Part shown: piece by piece, positions 12,454-26,200 of the stretch
Numbering within the stretch: position 1 is the first letter of the stretch
How the letters are laid out: each line of letters begins with the position of its first letter
Source of the DNA: Pampus argenteus
Taxonomy: Eukaryota > Chordata > Actinopteri > Scombriformes > Stromateidae
Length of the DNA stretch: 64,000 bases
Assembly (NCBI GenBank): GCA_036937835.1
Contig: CM072863.1
Coordinates: forward strand, 16,666,001-16,730,000
Reading direction: 5' to 3'
Position numbers and translations under genes: made by a program
The notes under the pieces: model-generated
Told to the model about the DNA's origin: nothing
Database searches by the model: none
The model's input: the letters and a program-made list of their open reading frames with translations, nothing else

Positions 12454-12466
12454 CCAAGAGGGGGCG
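12454..12466 (+). promoter_or_regulatory. CTCF-like motif (two mismatches)
   Basis: CCAAGAGGGGGCG keeps the AGGGGGCG half of the CTCF core but differs at two positions of the left half. It has the same orientation as the perfect core at 12372. Confidence 0.3.
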
Positions 12467-12929
12467 CTGTTTCACTTATGTTAAAACTAAATAAAAAAAA
12501 CTGCACACATGAATGTTATGTGATAAACATAATAATATATAAATTTTGCTCTGACTGTGTGTCCTTGATGAGAGACCTGGTTAATTGATTATTTATGCAG
12601 CTTTGGGCAAAAACACTTACATTGTATAGGTCAATTAAGTGTGGTCTTGAGTTTTTCCTTACCATCCTTCGACTTACCATGTGTGTATGTGACCAGGAAT
12701 CTGTTTCCATATAAATCTCTTACTATATGTGTAAGTTTAAGTAGCTGTAACAGCTTGACAAGGCATGAATGAAGTGTATCTGTATCTGTCAGCTTGTTTG
12801 GGTGTTTTTCTGCCACCTACATGCCAAAAATTAACTAATGCAGCTATAAGTAAAAGTTTTGAAAAAATGTAACATATTTTAGTGTCTACAAGTACACAAA
12901 CATAGCCTTCACACCAGACTAATTCGAAT

Positions 12930-13210
12930 TTAAACCTTAATAATAATAACGAGACCCCATATAGCAAAAATCTTTTGGCTTCTCTTTGGCCCAAATCTGG
13001 TTTGTTATTTTGGCAAGGTTATGAGTGGATGTCTGGGCCATAAATGGGCCAAATTATGAAAGCCAAAATCATACCAAAAGGGAGCCAAAATTCACCCAAA
13101 ACAAACTGTGGACTTCCAAAATATATCCATTATGGTCCCAGAAGAGCTGCAAATCCCTACAACCCAGCCAAAAAGTAGCCTAATCTGACCCAAAGATTGG
13201 CCATAATGAC
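12930..13210. repeat. TGGCC/CCAAA-rich degenerate repeat
   Basis: Short motifs such as TTGGCCCAAATCTGG, GGGCCATAAATGGGCCAAAT and AGCCAAAA recur with variation through the block. This is the style of a widespread fish repeat made of degenerate GGCCCA-type units. Exact unit boundaries cannot be fixed by eye. Confidence 0.5.
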
Positions 13211-15950
13211 AAATTCTGCATTAAAGCATCTCCAGTACTGCCCTTTTCTTTGCATCTGTTTCTTATGTATTGCGCCTTTACATATGTTCCACATGATTTT
13301 AGATACAGAAATGGCAAAAGGAGCATTCTTTTGGTGCATATTCAGAACTTTGTTACTGCTAGGGTCTTTTCAGTAAATGTTCTTTGGATCTAATGATCTT
13401 AGTAATGAATTAGCCTTAAAAAGAACAGTTCTAAGAGCGGTAATGACAACGAGGTAAAATGATCATACAATTTAACAAGGACAGAAAATGCATTAAAACG
13501 AATTCATCAATATAATCCCATCAAAGTGGCACGATCATCCTAATTTGACCTTTTATTGACCAGCGCTTCATCTCTTTCCACTCCTGTATTTTTATAAATT
13601 GGCACATTTTCAACCTGTATTGAATATATGTGTTTAAAAATGTATGTTTGTGTATGTGTTGAATGGAGCTTTTTTTTTCTCACGCAGCAGCAGGCAGTGG
13701 CTCTATAGACTCTTCACTTTATCATGCACGTGGGAAGTCTTTTTATGCATAATTGATTAATTATACTGCCAGCTCATGAGTGTGAACACCTGTTCCTTAA
13801 CCTTTAAATGTACCTTTCAGATGGGAAAATTAGTTATTTTACATTGAGATAATTTGTGTGGATTTCTTTCATGTGTTTTTCAAGAACACACATATGATTA
13901 TACTTCAAACTCTTGTATGGATCCAAGGAAAACACACTGAGAAGTGCAAGCTAGTGGTCTAGCATACCGGTCCTGTGAGGCCTGCAGCAGATGTTGGTCT
14001 TTTTTCCCAAGCTGCAGGTGGCCATGGGCCCTCACCATGTAATGCATGTTTATGGTATGGACTGTATAGCCTTCTGTTCATTAGTTTTAGCTCACCACGT
14101 GCACAGCAAAAATGGCAACTGACAACAGTCTGTGAGTCATAGCTGATGTCTTTGTTACAGTGAAACAGCTATGGGAATCTTTGACAGAGTTTGTCAATAA
14201 GGTCTAAGAAATTGTCTGGTGAAATGTGACAGTGACTCGCTCTAACTCGCTCTAAGAACAAATGGATTGTGGGAGTTGGGGGTTGCAGCTGAAAATCCTT
14301 CAAGTGAAGGCAGTTTTAGTTTTTTTTAAAAAGAAACAGGCCCACACAGACCTCTAGTTTATTATTAGTACATTATTGGTTCTGTAGGGACATGTGATTG
14401 GATAAGTGGATAATTTTGCTTGAATGCAGATAAACAAATCTTACTAAACTACCCATATACACTGTGTAAAGGTTCAACCTCGTCTACTAGAAGTTGTTTA
14501 TATACGACAATAGCAAATTAATTTGGAAGGAAACATACTTTCACTATGATTATGTTTTTATCAATTTAATTGGGAAATGTAGCTAATTAATGTATCTGGT
14601 TGCAGAAGATGATGACATGTCTCTTAGCATGACCACTGTTTTACACTGTTTAACAGCTAAATATTTCTCCTTGTTTCTCTTATGATTATCAGTTGTCTTC
14701 AGTAACAGCCCAAAATCACACCCATCATACCCATTGTATACATTAGAAGCAGTGTGCAGCTGCGATGCAGCACCTGGGGACCAACTCCAGTTCTTTTTGC
14801 CAGTGCCAGTGGTCAGGGGCACTGTGGAGCATTAACTGTAATATACATGTATCTGATGAATCTCTTCCAATATCAGAACTCGACCATGCTAAAAACCGGA
14901 TATAAAGATTCAGACTAATTATGGTTGTGACTGGTGAAAGAGACTATCGTGACAGGATGGTGGGAGACCTGCCTAAGCAATTCTATTTCATCTTCTGGAA
15001 GAAGAAATTGGGGCAATTAAAAAATATCAGAAGATTTCAACACATCAGCCTACAAGCAAGAAGAATGCACACTTGTCTAAACTCCACGGCCTATCGCAGG
15101 TCTAAAAGTGTGTAATTGCTACGTGACACTTTGAAAGACAGCACAACAATGCAATCTCAAATGAGATTATCTGAATGAATAAGAAAGGCACATTGTTAGA
15201 GGAGAAAGATGTCTCTCTCAGAAAATAATTCTGCCTCTGTCTGCATTCAAACGTCAGTTTACACTGCCATGCCTTCACAAGTTGCCCTGAACAGCGTAAC
15301 AAATCCTCAGGGGTGGGAGAGAAGGATGCCACTGACAATTTCATTGTTTGACTGCTAATGAGATTTGTTTTTCAACCACTAAATATAACAACTTATTTAC
15401 TGTTTAAAAATCACCTCTTCAGAAAACCTGGCAGCGTTTCTGATTAAGACTTATTGTGTTCATCTCGTTATGCTTAGCTAAACCGACTGTCCCTAAGTTT
15501 TCCGTTTATTATTCACCTAAAAGATGAAGTAAAGTGAAATTTAGCCAATTTGTGACATTGTTTTGTTTGACATCGCGCTGCCATTAGAGTGCCCGTGTGA
15601 TACATCTGTAATGTTTTCTCCTTTTTACTAAAATCTGTTTTGGTTAATGGACATTCTTCTGATGGTGCTTACAGCCTCATCCCATGTGGTGTGAGGACAT
15701 CTCCACTGACCACTTAATTGGGTGCTAATTAACTGACACAACCTCAGAAACCAATTCATGATTACTTTTCCTTTCCCATCCATAGCCCATTATGTCTAAC
15801 AAAGATATATTCAGAAAACCATTTGGAGAATGGCATTGTTGTTTTTTTTCAGTATCTGAGTTAATAACTAAACAAGGAAATAAATGTGTCTGAAAATCAA
15901 TTTAATTTTCAAAAGTTAGCACCACTTATTAAGCTGCCATCCAATTTGCT
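13211..15950. other. Non-coding DNA, one possible conserved element
   Basis: No exon was recognised. A stretch at about 13680-13790 with CACGTG, TTATGCATAA and TGATTAATTA sites looks like a transcription-factor-rich element, but there is no direct evidence of conservation. Confidence 0.4.
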
Positions 15951-15959
15951 GTGATGAGT

Positions 15960-16330
15960 GTGAACGTTGAGCTATACAAGCACATCTACTCCGTTACTGT
16001 ATGTGCTTCTAGGCTAGTCAACATGCTAGCATAACATTTACAGTTCTCCAGTTCTCATACTATAGTGTTAGATATCATAGTCATAAATCAAAATATTGGA
16101 AAGTGAATGATCATCTCAATTCATCCTCGGGGTAACATGAACACATGTGCCAAATTTCAGCAGCAAAAGTCAGGGTATCTATCATATTCATTAGGATTCA
16201 CCCTCTCACCATCATGGATGTATGTACAAAGTTTCATTACAGTCCATCCAATAGGTGTTCAGATAGACCAACTGATTGGCCCAACATTGCTGTCAAAGCC
16301 AACAAAGCCTAGCGTGCCTAAAAATATTAT
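15960..16330 (+). repeat. Fish interspersed repeat (ATTCATCCTC...CATCCAATAG type), copy 1
   Basis: The text AATTCATCCTCGGGG, GCCAAATTTCAGCA, TAGGATTCACCCTCT, GTACAAAGTTTCATTACAG, TCCATCCAATAGGTGTTCAG and GACCAACTGATTGGCC follows the pattern of a very common percomorph repeat (from memory). A second partial copy with the CCGTCCAATAGTTGGTGAAA part is at 54.93 kb. The element class is not known to me. Confidence 0.55.
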
Positions 16331-19300
16331 CAAACTATTCATACTTACCTGTTAATACAATAACAATAATAACAAATAGACCAAGTGAAACTGTTCAATG
16401 TAGCTGTTTATTGATTATGATTCTATATACAAATCAATAATCCACTTTGCATGTCATAAGAGAACACTACTGGGGCACAAATTGATCAGAGTTGCCATTA
16501 AGACAATAACAAGTGGTCTCTGTGAATGCCAGTAAAAGCTGACGACTCCACAAATGACATTACAACCATGCTGTCTGTCCTGCTAAGAGCATCATCATAA
16601 AAAAATAACTTAATGGGCACAAGTCCTGCCTTATTTACATAGCTCTTCTAATCTCATTAAAATAGCATTTTTCATATGCATGTAAACTATACCTATCTGC
16701 ACTGTGTCCACCACCTTTTTAGTTTAATCATCGCCAGTCTGCAGGCGCTTCACAATATGTATTATAAACGTGATTTCCTTCCTAACTGACAAAACAAGGA
16801 CAATTTCTCATCACAAAAAAGACACCGAGATTTATACTTTTACTACCAGGGAGACATAATGTCTGTTTTTGTCTTGACTACTATGCATTTTTGAATCTAT
16901 GTTGAAAGGGTGCAATTTTCTAAAAACCACAGAAAACTGTGGAATCCTTCCACTTAGGTTAAATCATTTACATGAAGGATGTCAAGACTGTCACTAAACA
17001 TCAGTAATATGTTAATGTGGTCATTTGAAATTCTTTTCATCCTGTTAAATTATGTTTTTAAATCATCTGATGAGAAAATTACATTAGGTGCACCAGTTGT
17101 TTTCTTCTTTCTCGTGTCTACACAGAGTACCTTCCAAGCTTATAAAATGCCTAGCGGGATAACAAAAGAAGGAGGGGGAGAAAAAAATCAATGTAATTGA
17201 ACACTGTGTGGTCAGTGCAATAGCAGGTGTAGATACAATTCTACAAAAAGGGATAGCATGAAGCAGCAGCAGCATCATGCACTCACATGAACCAGTGGCG
17301 GCACAGCTTAAACTCAACCATTTACAAAGTCTGAAGTGTCAACATTTGACTATACTAGAAGTTCCGGGGAATGAAACCGACAGCCAACAAAGGAAAAGGA
17401 AGTGCCACTGACAGATAGATAGCTATTTTTTCTGAGATCCTAGTTGTCATGGAGATGGTGGTAACGTGTTCTAATGTCAGGGTTTGATGTTGCTCATTAG
17501 GCAGATAATGATTTGTAGATAGATAGTAGGTATGGGAGCTGTGTCTCATTTGAAGTCGTACACTGGCAGCCAGGGTACTTTACTAGTGTTTACTGGGAGA
17601 TCCAAGCTATGTTATTTCTCCTAATGTCATAATTTACAGTCTGCTAGTTGACCCTAATGGATCCGACGCTCCACATCTTCGCCTTTTGTTCAGCTGAATA
17701 GTCAATGGAAATATAATTTTCAATATTTTGATCAAACAGCACATTGTTATTTGTTTGATTTTTTAAATTTATGATAGTATTATTATTAGTTGAAATATCA
17801 GCACTGGTACTACTTTAATTCATATTCTTAGTGTTGTGTGTTTTGGACTCATGATGGAACATTTATAGCAGGTGGTTTGTCATGTTTGGTCTTTGATGAG
17901 TCAACGTGCAAGATTCTGGCAGGTGATTTGCTTTTATGCCACACAGTTTGACTCCTTAACTCTAACAGATACTGAACGTCTGTCAGAAATTCTCAGCAGG
18001 TTGACAGTGTGACTGTGACTGTGAATATTTGAGCAACAGTATGCAGTATTTATTCAAAATCTAACAGGGGTCCTATACCTTAATTTTGAAGCTACTTTAA
18101 AGCATTAGTTTTATCAATCACAATCAGGGTGCTACCACATTGATTAACCCTGTTTACACAAATTGAAATCTGATTTTGAGGTACCCACAGAAATGACGAA
18201 TTGTAGTTTAATTGTAGTTTAAAAACGCTTCCTAATAACAACTATTAAAGACCGGCCAACATTGCTGTGTGCAGTTTAATGACTTCTCAAGCCATGATTT
18301 CTGGGTACTGAACTTCAAATTGTCAAAATTCGCTACCTGTCCCTGCCTAGGAGCTTTCAGCAATATGGTTCCACATATTATACTGTATGTCTACCGCAGC
18401 ATCAGCAGTGTTGACAGCTTGTGACAAGATTCAGTTTTCATGGAAGTCCTCCAGTCCAGCAGGGAAAGCACCTTTTCCTATGAATTTCTGAGCGTGCATC
18501 ATGGTGACATACACAGGTTCTTGACACATAAACACAGACCTTGAGACCCGTGTTCCAGTCCTTGTCCTCTCCCTTTGACATTAAGACGGCAACATGCTCT
18601 CTCTGAGGAACAGCCCAGCTTCTGCCTTTTAATGAAAGGTGTTCATCATCACCTTGTCAGCATCAGTGTGTGACTACGACAGGTTGACGCCACTTAGTCT
18701 CCCTAAGGGGAGCTTCTGCTGTCAAGCAGAATTTGCAGTCCTGCCATTTTACCTTGACATACAAACCAACCTGGACAGGACAGGAGCGCCGGGGCCACAT
18801 AATGGGCCCTCCAGTTGTCTTCTCCTTAAAAAAAGAGATTTGGATGACAGTTGTGTCTTATTTGAATCCTTAGTTGCATCTTGTTCTGCTGTGCTAGTCA
18901 TTCTATGTTTACACCAACGTATGAATCAGAGCATTACTTTCACTATCATTCATCGCCTACGCCATCACATCACAATCCTTGAAAAGGCCTTCAAAGGCCA
19001 GTGTGGCGGAGATGACCGGTCTCTCTCTTGGCTGCTATGAACGAGTGCCTTCGCTTTGTCCCAGTTCCCCTGCTTGGCTGAGCCCTGATCGTAGAAGCAA
19101 GGGGGGTTACAGTAATACTAGCTGACATCCTGGGAAGCTGTGATTGCTTAGAGGGCTTTGTGGGCGGGCTGGGTGGAGGGCGTGAGTGGCTGCAGAGGGA
19201 TAGGGGCCGTGTCTCACAAGGACCTTTAACAGCCTCTTAAAAGCTTTGATAGGACCGGCCTGACGCCAGCCACTCACGGAAGAGAAATCGCTGACAGAGC

Positions 19301-22140
19301 TAAAGGAAGGGAGGGTGGTGGGGAAGAGGTGAGGTGGGTGTGCGCAGCAGTTCCTGGAATGCTTTTGAGTTCATCACAGCGTCCTACAATCCCTGTGATG
19401 ATCCAGACATGCCACAACCTAATCGCCCTTGCTGTAGTCACTATGTAATTACAACCATTTGCACTAAATAATTCACTAGAAAAAACCGCTGAAATAACAT
19501 CCAGCACTCATGGAATGCACTTCTGGAAGCTTTTCCACAGTAGCATATTACACCACTTTAGTCTCTGTTGGGTCAGCCTGGCCACTGAGATAGAAACATC
19601 CTGCATCACAATCCTATGAACTGGTGCCACTCACGGAAAGCTCACAGAGTGCTGTGTTTGACCTATAAATGTTTGACTTAATTGGGTAATACCATTCTCT
19701 GTGCGAGAGAATCTTCTGTTTCTGTTGACAATCACCGCCAGACGGAAAAAAAAGACCACTAAAGTCCTAAAAAGCTTTATTTTATTCATTTCTTCAATAA
19801 CCCCCTCAGACTTCCAGTTGTGTGCCATATTTCATCTCGGCCCTGAAGAATGAGGTTTCTGACAGTGAACATGAGAAATGCAAGAGACTCAATAGGCATG
19901 GCTAGAGGGGGGTAGCCTACCCACAGAAGATCACAGCAGTGGTGATGAATGCATCAGAAAACACTGCTGTAGGCGAGCAAAAGTCAACAGTGCCTAATGT
20001 GAGCCTTTGGTATGCATGATGTTAAATAGATTGTGAAAATGCTCTTTTCATGACTAAGATGAAGCTTTTCATTAATCCTAGAGCTGAACCTGCCTCCGCA
20101 AAACAACGAGCATCCCTCGCGGGAAAGACAAAACACCCACGGTGGGCTAGAGGGATCTCAGCAGAGCGCTCATACAGCTCATGCACTCGCTCTCCTCGCA
20201 GCCGCCCCCTTAGCTGTGTGTGCATTTGTAGATATATGTATTACGTCACATGTACGGTTTGCTGTACTAAGTGTCTATGCATGTATCGTGTCTGTGTGTC
20301 TATGTGTGTGCCTATCAACACCATGTACATATGCTTTTTAGCTCTGCGTGCAAAATGTAGGTGGATGTGGTTGAGACAGATATTCACAGAACTTAAATCT
20401 TTAAAAATTTGCCTTTTCATGCGTGCATGCGCAGCAGTTGGTCAGAGAGATATAGGTTTTTGATTTTATTTTAGGAAGCCCCTGTTAATGATGCCCACAT
20501 GTTGCGGATTAAACCAATAGCATGTGGATTCAAAAAATATTCACATGTGTGAGAGCTGATAAGTCTTTTTCGAATGACTTTTTAATTTGCTATAATGTGA
20601 AATCCCTCTCTGCTTCTTCCTCCCTCTTTGTCTTCTCTCTATCTTCCTTTCTTCCGTCTTTAGATGTATCTTCCATAAATTAAAACAGACCTTTAAAAGA
20701 CAGAAGGGACTTGCGCACACATTTATTTGCAAAACTAAACTGTAAACTGTGGTGCTGGAATTGCATTTAAGGTATATTATCACATAAACTGAGTTATGTC
20801 AGCTTGTCTCTGTGTGCCTACATGTACATCAGCACCAGCGATGGCAAGTTCTGCAGTTCACCTTAATATACCAGTGCCATTGGTGGCTGTAAATTGCGCA
20901 CTGCAGATTAAAAAAAAAAAAAAAAGGTTTTACTGTCAAACTGTCAACCTGTCATGCTTTGTTAGAAAGAAGCCAGAGACAGTCAGCTGTTAAATCAACG
21001 ATCAATGAATCACCAAGGACATCAGACGATTCAAACTTTGCTTTGGTGCCCATAGACCATAATTCTAGGGCACATCAGCCATATAGCAGCTATAAAGCTT
21101 TCTTCATGTTCTGTCGATTCTCCAGAACCTGCACCACACTAATCTCATCATAGCAAGCCCAGTGATCTATTTCTGAGCAGAGCCATTTTTTGAATCAAAC
21201 ACCTTCCTCACAGTCGGCAGAGTGTGACTGTGAGACCTGGAGCGGTCCCCAGGTAACAGCCCAGGCATCCATTTGTAATGCTGATGTCTAAACCAATAAT
21301 TGCATCCCCTTTGTCAACACCTGCGTTGATAAGTGACGGCTGCATAGAAATCGTGTCTGCTACAGAGGGAGTCATTGTCGAAACTAATCTAAACTCTACA
21401 TCTACTGTCATTAAAACTGCAGATTTTTTTTTTCATGCAGTCCCAATTAGGAGCGAATGCAACAGAGTGACAGGGCTGCTGAAAATAGTGCATCTGCAAG
21501 GCTTCATTAGAAATTACTGTAACCACCTGAGCTGAAACTCTACTCAACAAGCAAGTGTGTGAAATGGATAGTTTTCCATAGAATTCAAAAAGTGGATTGG
21601 ACTGTATAGCTGAGGCTTGTGTCCATTATCCAGGAAGACATTTTAGACATATGTCATTACAGTATGGGCATCCTGACATCTGTGTGTGCACTGGGCCCCC
21701 TCAACACCAATCTTTGGCGATGTGATTTTCACTGGAACGGATCCTATCGTGCCCACGACTGCAATAACTACAACAAAGGCAACATTTTAGAGTGTATAAG
21801 AAAAGCATTTAATCTATATGGATTTGTGACAAAAGGCTAATCTGGTGGTATAGTTTGTAATGCACTGGATACATTAATGGCAAAACCAACAAAAAATGTC
21901 TTTACTAGACACTCTTTACTGTAGGTGTTCACTTGGATGGAGATGTGTTGACCATAAAGGCCACAGCATATGATTTATATATTCTTTATCATTAATTTCT
22001 GATTATGATGCGTAAAAGGTTTTATTTGTTTCGTTCCTCATTTGCTTGGTTGAAAAGCCATATATTAATTTCAAAGATATTGGGATTTAAGGTAATGGTG
22101 CATATGGCGATTACAGTCATATTTCAGTGGACATTAGATT
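16331..22140. other. Non-coding DNA
   Basis: No supportable gene was found. The open frames at 18639-19040 and 20050-20463 lack recognisable motifs and splice context. A G/C-richer, CpG-containing stretch occurs near 20090-20215 and a GC-box-like stretch (GTGGGCGGGCTGGG) near 19160-19175. A poly-A run sits near 20909-20925. Confidence 0.45.
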
Positions 22141-22354
22141 CATGTATCACCCCTGTAGGCTGCGGTGGTTGATCAACCAGTTTGTTGTCTTCACTTCAGC
22201 GTAACGGGTGAAGATAGTGTCATGGAGTATTTCCCTGGTGTCTGGAGGTTCACCAATTTACCGGTTGGTGCATAAGTAGCCACCACATCAGTACCTCTCT
22301 AGTGTGATTATTTTTGTTAGGCCCGGAGAGCCTGCCTTATAGAACTACTGGTCA

Positions 22355-22640
22355 GAATTACTGGTGGCTCAGGAGCAATCGATAGATCAGCGGTTTGATT
22401 CTCCAGTCTTGAAGTGTCCTTGGGCAAGATACTAACCCCAAATTGCTCCCGAAGGCTGTGCCATCGGTGCATGAACGAGCATTAGATTAGATCTACTGAT
22501 GAGCAGGCATCTTGCATGGCAGACTATGCCATCAATGTATGAATGTATGTGAATGTGGCATGTAGTGTAAAGCGCTTTGAGTGGCTGGAAGACTAGCAAA
22601 GCGCTATACTGTATAAATGCTGCCCATTTACTGTTGTTAT
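22355..22640 (+). mobile_element. tRNA-related SINE-type repeat
   Basis: The left end has a degraded tRNA-like head (GTGGCTCAGG, then CAGCGGTTTGATTCTCCAG, resembling a B box). It is followed by CCTTGGGCAAGATACTAACC, CCCAAATTGCTCCCGAAGGC, TTGCATGGCAGACTATGCCA and the tail AAGCGCTTTGAGTGGCTGGA and AGCAAAGCGCTATACTGTAT. I know this order as a very common percomorph repeat. The copy is diverged and not flanked by an obvious target duplication. Confidence 0.7.
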
Positions 22641-22774
22641 TCCTGCCTCCACCATTGAATGTATTGTGTTTGAGACGATTGGTGACGATATCCTGTTTGT
22701 TGTTGTTGTTCCTACACTCATGTCGTCAGGCTTTTCCTTTAATATGCTACATGTTTGGATACAAAATGTCCTTG

Positions 22775-23210
22775 AAGCTGCACTAGACAATTTGTTTATA
22801 TAAATAATAGATCAAATGATGTCGGTGAAAGGGGTCGCTTGTAGTGACTCTTCAGCGTGACAGAGCTTTTTAGCAGCAGCACCAGACAGCACACAGACAA
22901 AGTTAGCAACCAACTAGTGAACATTGAAAAGGAGCATTCAGCAGCTAAAGTACCAGTTATTTCCCTCAGGAGTTGGTGGAGAACAAAAGAGAGCAAAAAA
23001 AGGGTGAGTGACTATTGGATTCACACTCATCAGATGATCAGAAAATAGGACACAATTACAATGCACTGTGTCTGCTCAATGTGTAAATAAGCCACTGTGT
23101 ACTAACATGCCATATCAATTTTATAAGGTGCTAATACATTACTGTTGTGTTTACAGCTTGTTGCCCCCAATTGGCCGAAACATGTAATTGCCGGTTTAAG
23201 CAGGCTGAAG
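22775..23210 (+). repeat. Fish interspersed repeat (TTCCCTCAGGAGTTGGTGGA type)
   Basis: Segments TAGCAGCAGC, GTGAACATTGAAAAGGAGCA, TTTCCCTCAGGAGTTGGTGG, CATCAGATGATCAGAAAATA and GCCCCCAATTGGCCGAAACA follow the order of a repeat I recall from introns of many percomorph fish. No coding part is visible. The short open frames here are chance. Confidence 0.45.
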
Positions 23211-26200
23211 AGCTTTTTTTAGTGTCTTCCAATGTTTGAACTGCTCATCTTGCTGCAGTGACGTAGACGTGGACTCCGGGGTGTGTCAGTACACCACGAC
23301 ATCACTATTGGATGTGGTTGCAGGGGCAACACATGACACTAAATGACTGCTGTAAATGAGTTACTTTGTAAATACTTTGCTACTCATGCAATTGGTATAT
23401 CACCAAATGATTTCAATGATCCATAATTATCATTGTTTTATACACGTAGATTGTGAGACAAGAGCAGTAAACTCTAACTATAACAGGTCTAATAAATATA
23501 ATCTCTGAATAAGTTTAATGCATAATGCATTAAGTATAATATATGGTTAGGAACAGTAATACAATTTGTTTAACATAGTCAGTTAATTATGTAATAAATG
23601 ATATAATATAGGTTTCCAGGAAAAGTGAGCACAAATACTCATGGGGTATGTAGAGTACAGTGGACTCTAGCCTCTGTCCGGTTACACCCACATTAAAAGG
23701 TAGAAAGAGCTGAACAACATTTTATATATAACTAAAAACACCTTGGTTGTGCTGCGTTGTAAAAGAGGTAGAAAGGAGAGATACAGCATATCTGAATATG
23801 AATATCTCCTACGTGACAGCAGCTTCTTTTCCCTTTTATTTCATTATGCAGGTGCAATACAGGAGAAGCACTGAAATCAGCAAACATTACACAACTGTCC
23901 GTGAATAGCAGGAAGAGAAATCACAGGTGAGTTTTGTAAAATAGGAGGCAGCAGTTACTGGTAACATTGGTGCTGTCACAGCTCTTATTCTCAGCCAAGG
24001 CTCTCATCTCTGGCATCATTGTAGCTGTCACTCTTTGGGTGGAAAAGACGAGTCTGCAGCTCTCTTTTATGGAAGCCATAATTCCATGTCAAGAAAAGAA
24101 CGCATTCAGGTGGTGCCTGTTGATATATATTGTCTTGGAAATGCTTGTGTCTATATGTTAATGTATTTTTTATGCATGGGGGGTTGTGGGAGGTATGAAA
24201 AGGTGCATTGTCAGTGATATCATTTATTTTCTTTTATTTATTTATCTTGGTTTTATGTCTGTTTGTTGAGCAGCTCATTTGTTTCCAGGCTCACCGGTTT
24301 AATGAATTCCTACCTCCATTCTTATTTAAACTTTAAACGCAAAAAGGGGAACTCTCTCGATGATACATATCATGGTTGATCAAGTTATTTGTTATGTTTC
24401 CAATATGTACCATCGTCTATTTGTAAGTGGTTTCTAATAACAATTGATCAGATGCTCATAGTGATGAAACAGAGAATTATCACCAGACTTTTTGCAGTTC
24501 ACCTCATCAACTAGCTATCTAACTGGTTTGTGCACACTCGGCTGTATCTGTGATCTTGGTTGTCCCTTTTACTCAAAATGCTGTATTTTCCTCCCACTGC
24601 TCTGTAGTCTATTGGGACCACTATTAGAAAAAATGATACCTCTTCCTGTTGTATGATGTAGGCTCCCTGTACGGTTGTTGAGCATGGAAGAACTATAGTA
24701 AAAGCTGCTCCTCTGTATATAAAATCTCACATGGTCTTCCTATATGGCGTTTCCCCTCTTATCAGTCATTTCCTTATATGTCATTAGTCTATGTTTTGCC
24801 ACTTACCAAAAAGGGTTGTGCTCATGTTTTCAAGTTTACAAGGGAAAACAAAGGCAAAAAAAAGGCTTAAACAGTTTGAAAGTTCATTTAGATTCTTTTT
24901 GGTGATGGACAATTTATCATGTAATCACGTTTCATTGAACAAATGGACTTGGGAATATAGGGAACATTAAATGGACTTGAGTAAAGGTGAATGTAACTTG
25001 ATGACAGATTCACTGGTGAGAAGCAAGATGATCCCGAACCCTAGTGTAAGATAATGTGTATAATCCACTGCAGGGATGTTAAGTGCACTCATTTCACACT
25101 CCATTTCACACAATGCTGCCCCAGGAAGAATCTGTGAGTATGATGACTCAGGAAATGCACAACATCACTCTTCTGGATTTGTTGTTGTTGTTGTTGTTGT
25201 TGTTTCTCAGTTTCTCTGTTAATAATTTGAAATCCAATTGTTTTTCCACACTATTTCAGAATGAATGATATGTCAGGAAATAATAAGGGCCGAATCCATG
25301 TTATGCATGAAATTCATACTAGTCAAAGGAAGGCAGTATTTTGTTGTAATTTACTTCGAGATGTATTGTCAACATTAAAATGTTATTTGAAGATCTAATT
25401 TCTACCTGTTGCTGCATTGTTTCTAAATTTACAACCTAATGCACAAAAGTGAAGTAATATAACCTCAAGAAAATAATAGTGTCTATTAATATGTGATATT
25501 ATGTTACAAGGACAAACACTTAATTTCCATCCATCAACCAAAGAATAGGACATCCTCTCAGTGAATGTAAGTATTACATTGCAATATGGTTTCCGTTAAC
25601 TGCTATTGATGTAAATTATATACAGTACGTCATATATCTGCATACTCAGAGATCATAGACTTTGGTCATGAGTTATCTGGGAAATTAGATTCATACACGA
25701 CGAACATATAAAAATGAAAAAAAATCTGACGTCAGAAGCTTAAAATGGAGTCCACCGAAAGCTAAAAATAATAAATAAATAAATAAATAATCATGTTGTT
25801 GTCATGATGTTTCTAATGAAAGGGGATGTTGTACATATGTGTGTGTGCATGAATACATATGCGGATGAAGCATGAGGGAGCAAATGTGCAGGGGGGGGGG
25901 GGTATTTAGTTGTGTATTTATGTAGGCATTTACCTTTTATTTTATAGGAAAAAAGAGTGGGAATGTTGTGTTTGTAGTGTAGCCATGTTTCTCGTTCCCC
26001 TCTGTTTTTATGATGGAGTTGTTTGGAAAACCTCCCCACTGAGCAGATGGTGTCTGCCGGGAAGAGAAAAAAGCTGGAACCTGGGCTCTATACACTGTAC
26101 ACACACACACATTTCCCATTTCCAGCACAAGCCTTTGTAAAGGGAACAACGGAGGTCTATCGGGAATTTAACCACGGGTCTGTTTTGGGAAACAGTGCAC

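Noticed and set aside
18639..19040. Plus-strand frame of 133 codons.
   Set aside because: No motif, signal, domain or splice context. Its amino acid order looks random, and a frame of this length is expected by chance in 64 kb.
20050..20463. Plus-strand frame of 137 codons starting in a CpG-containing block.
   Set aside because: The Cys-rich second half comes from TGTGTG-type simple sequence, and nothing resembles a known protein.
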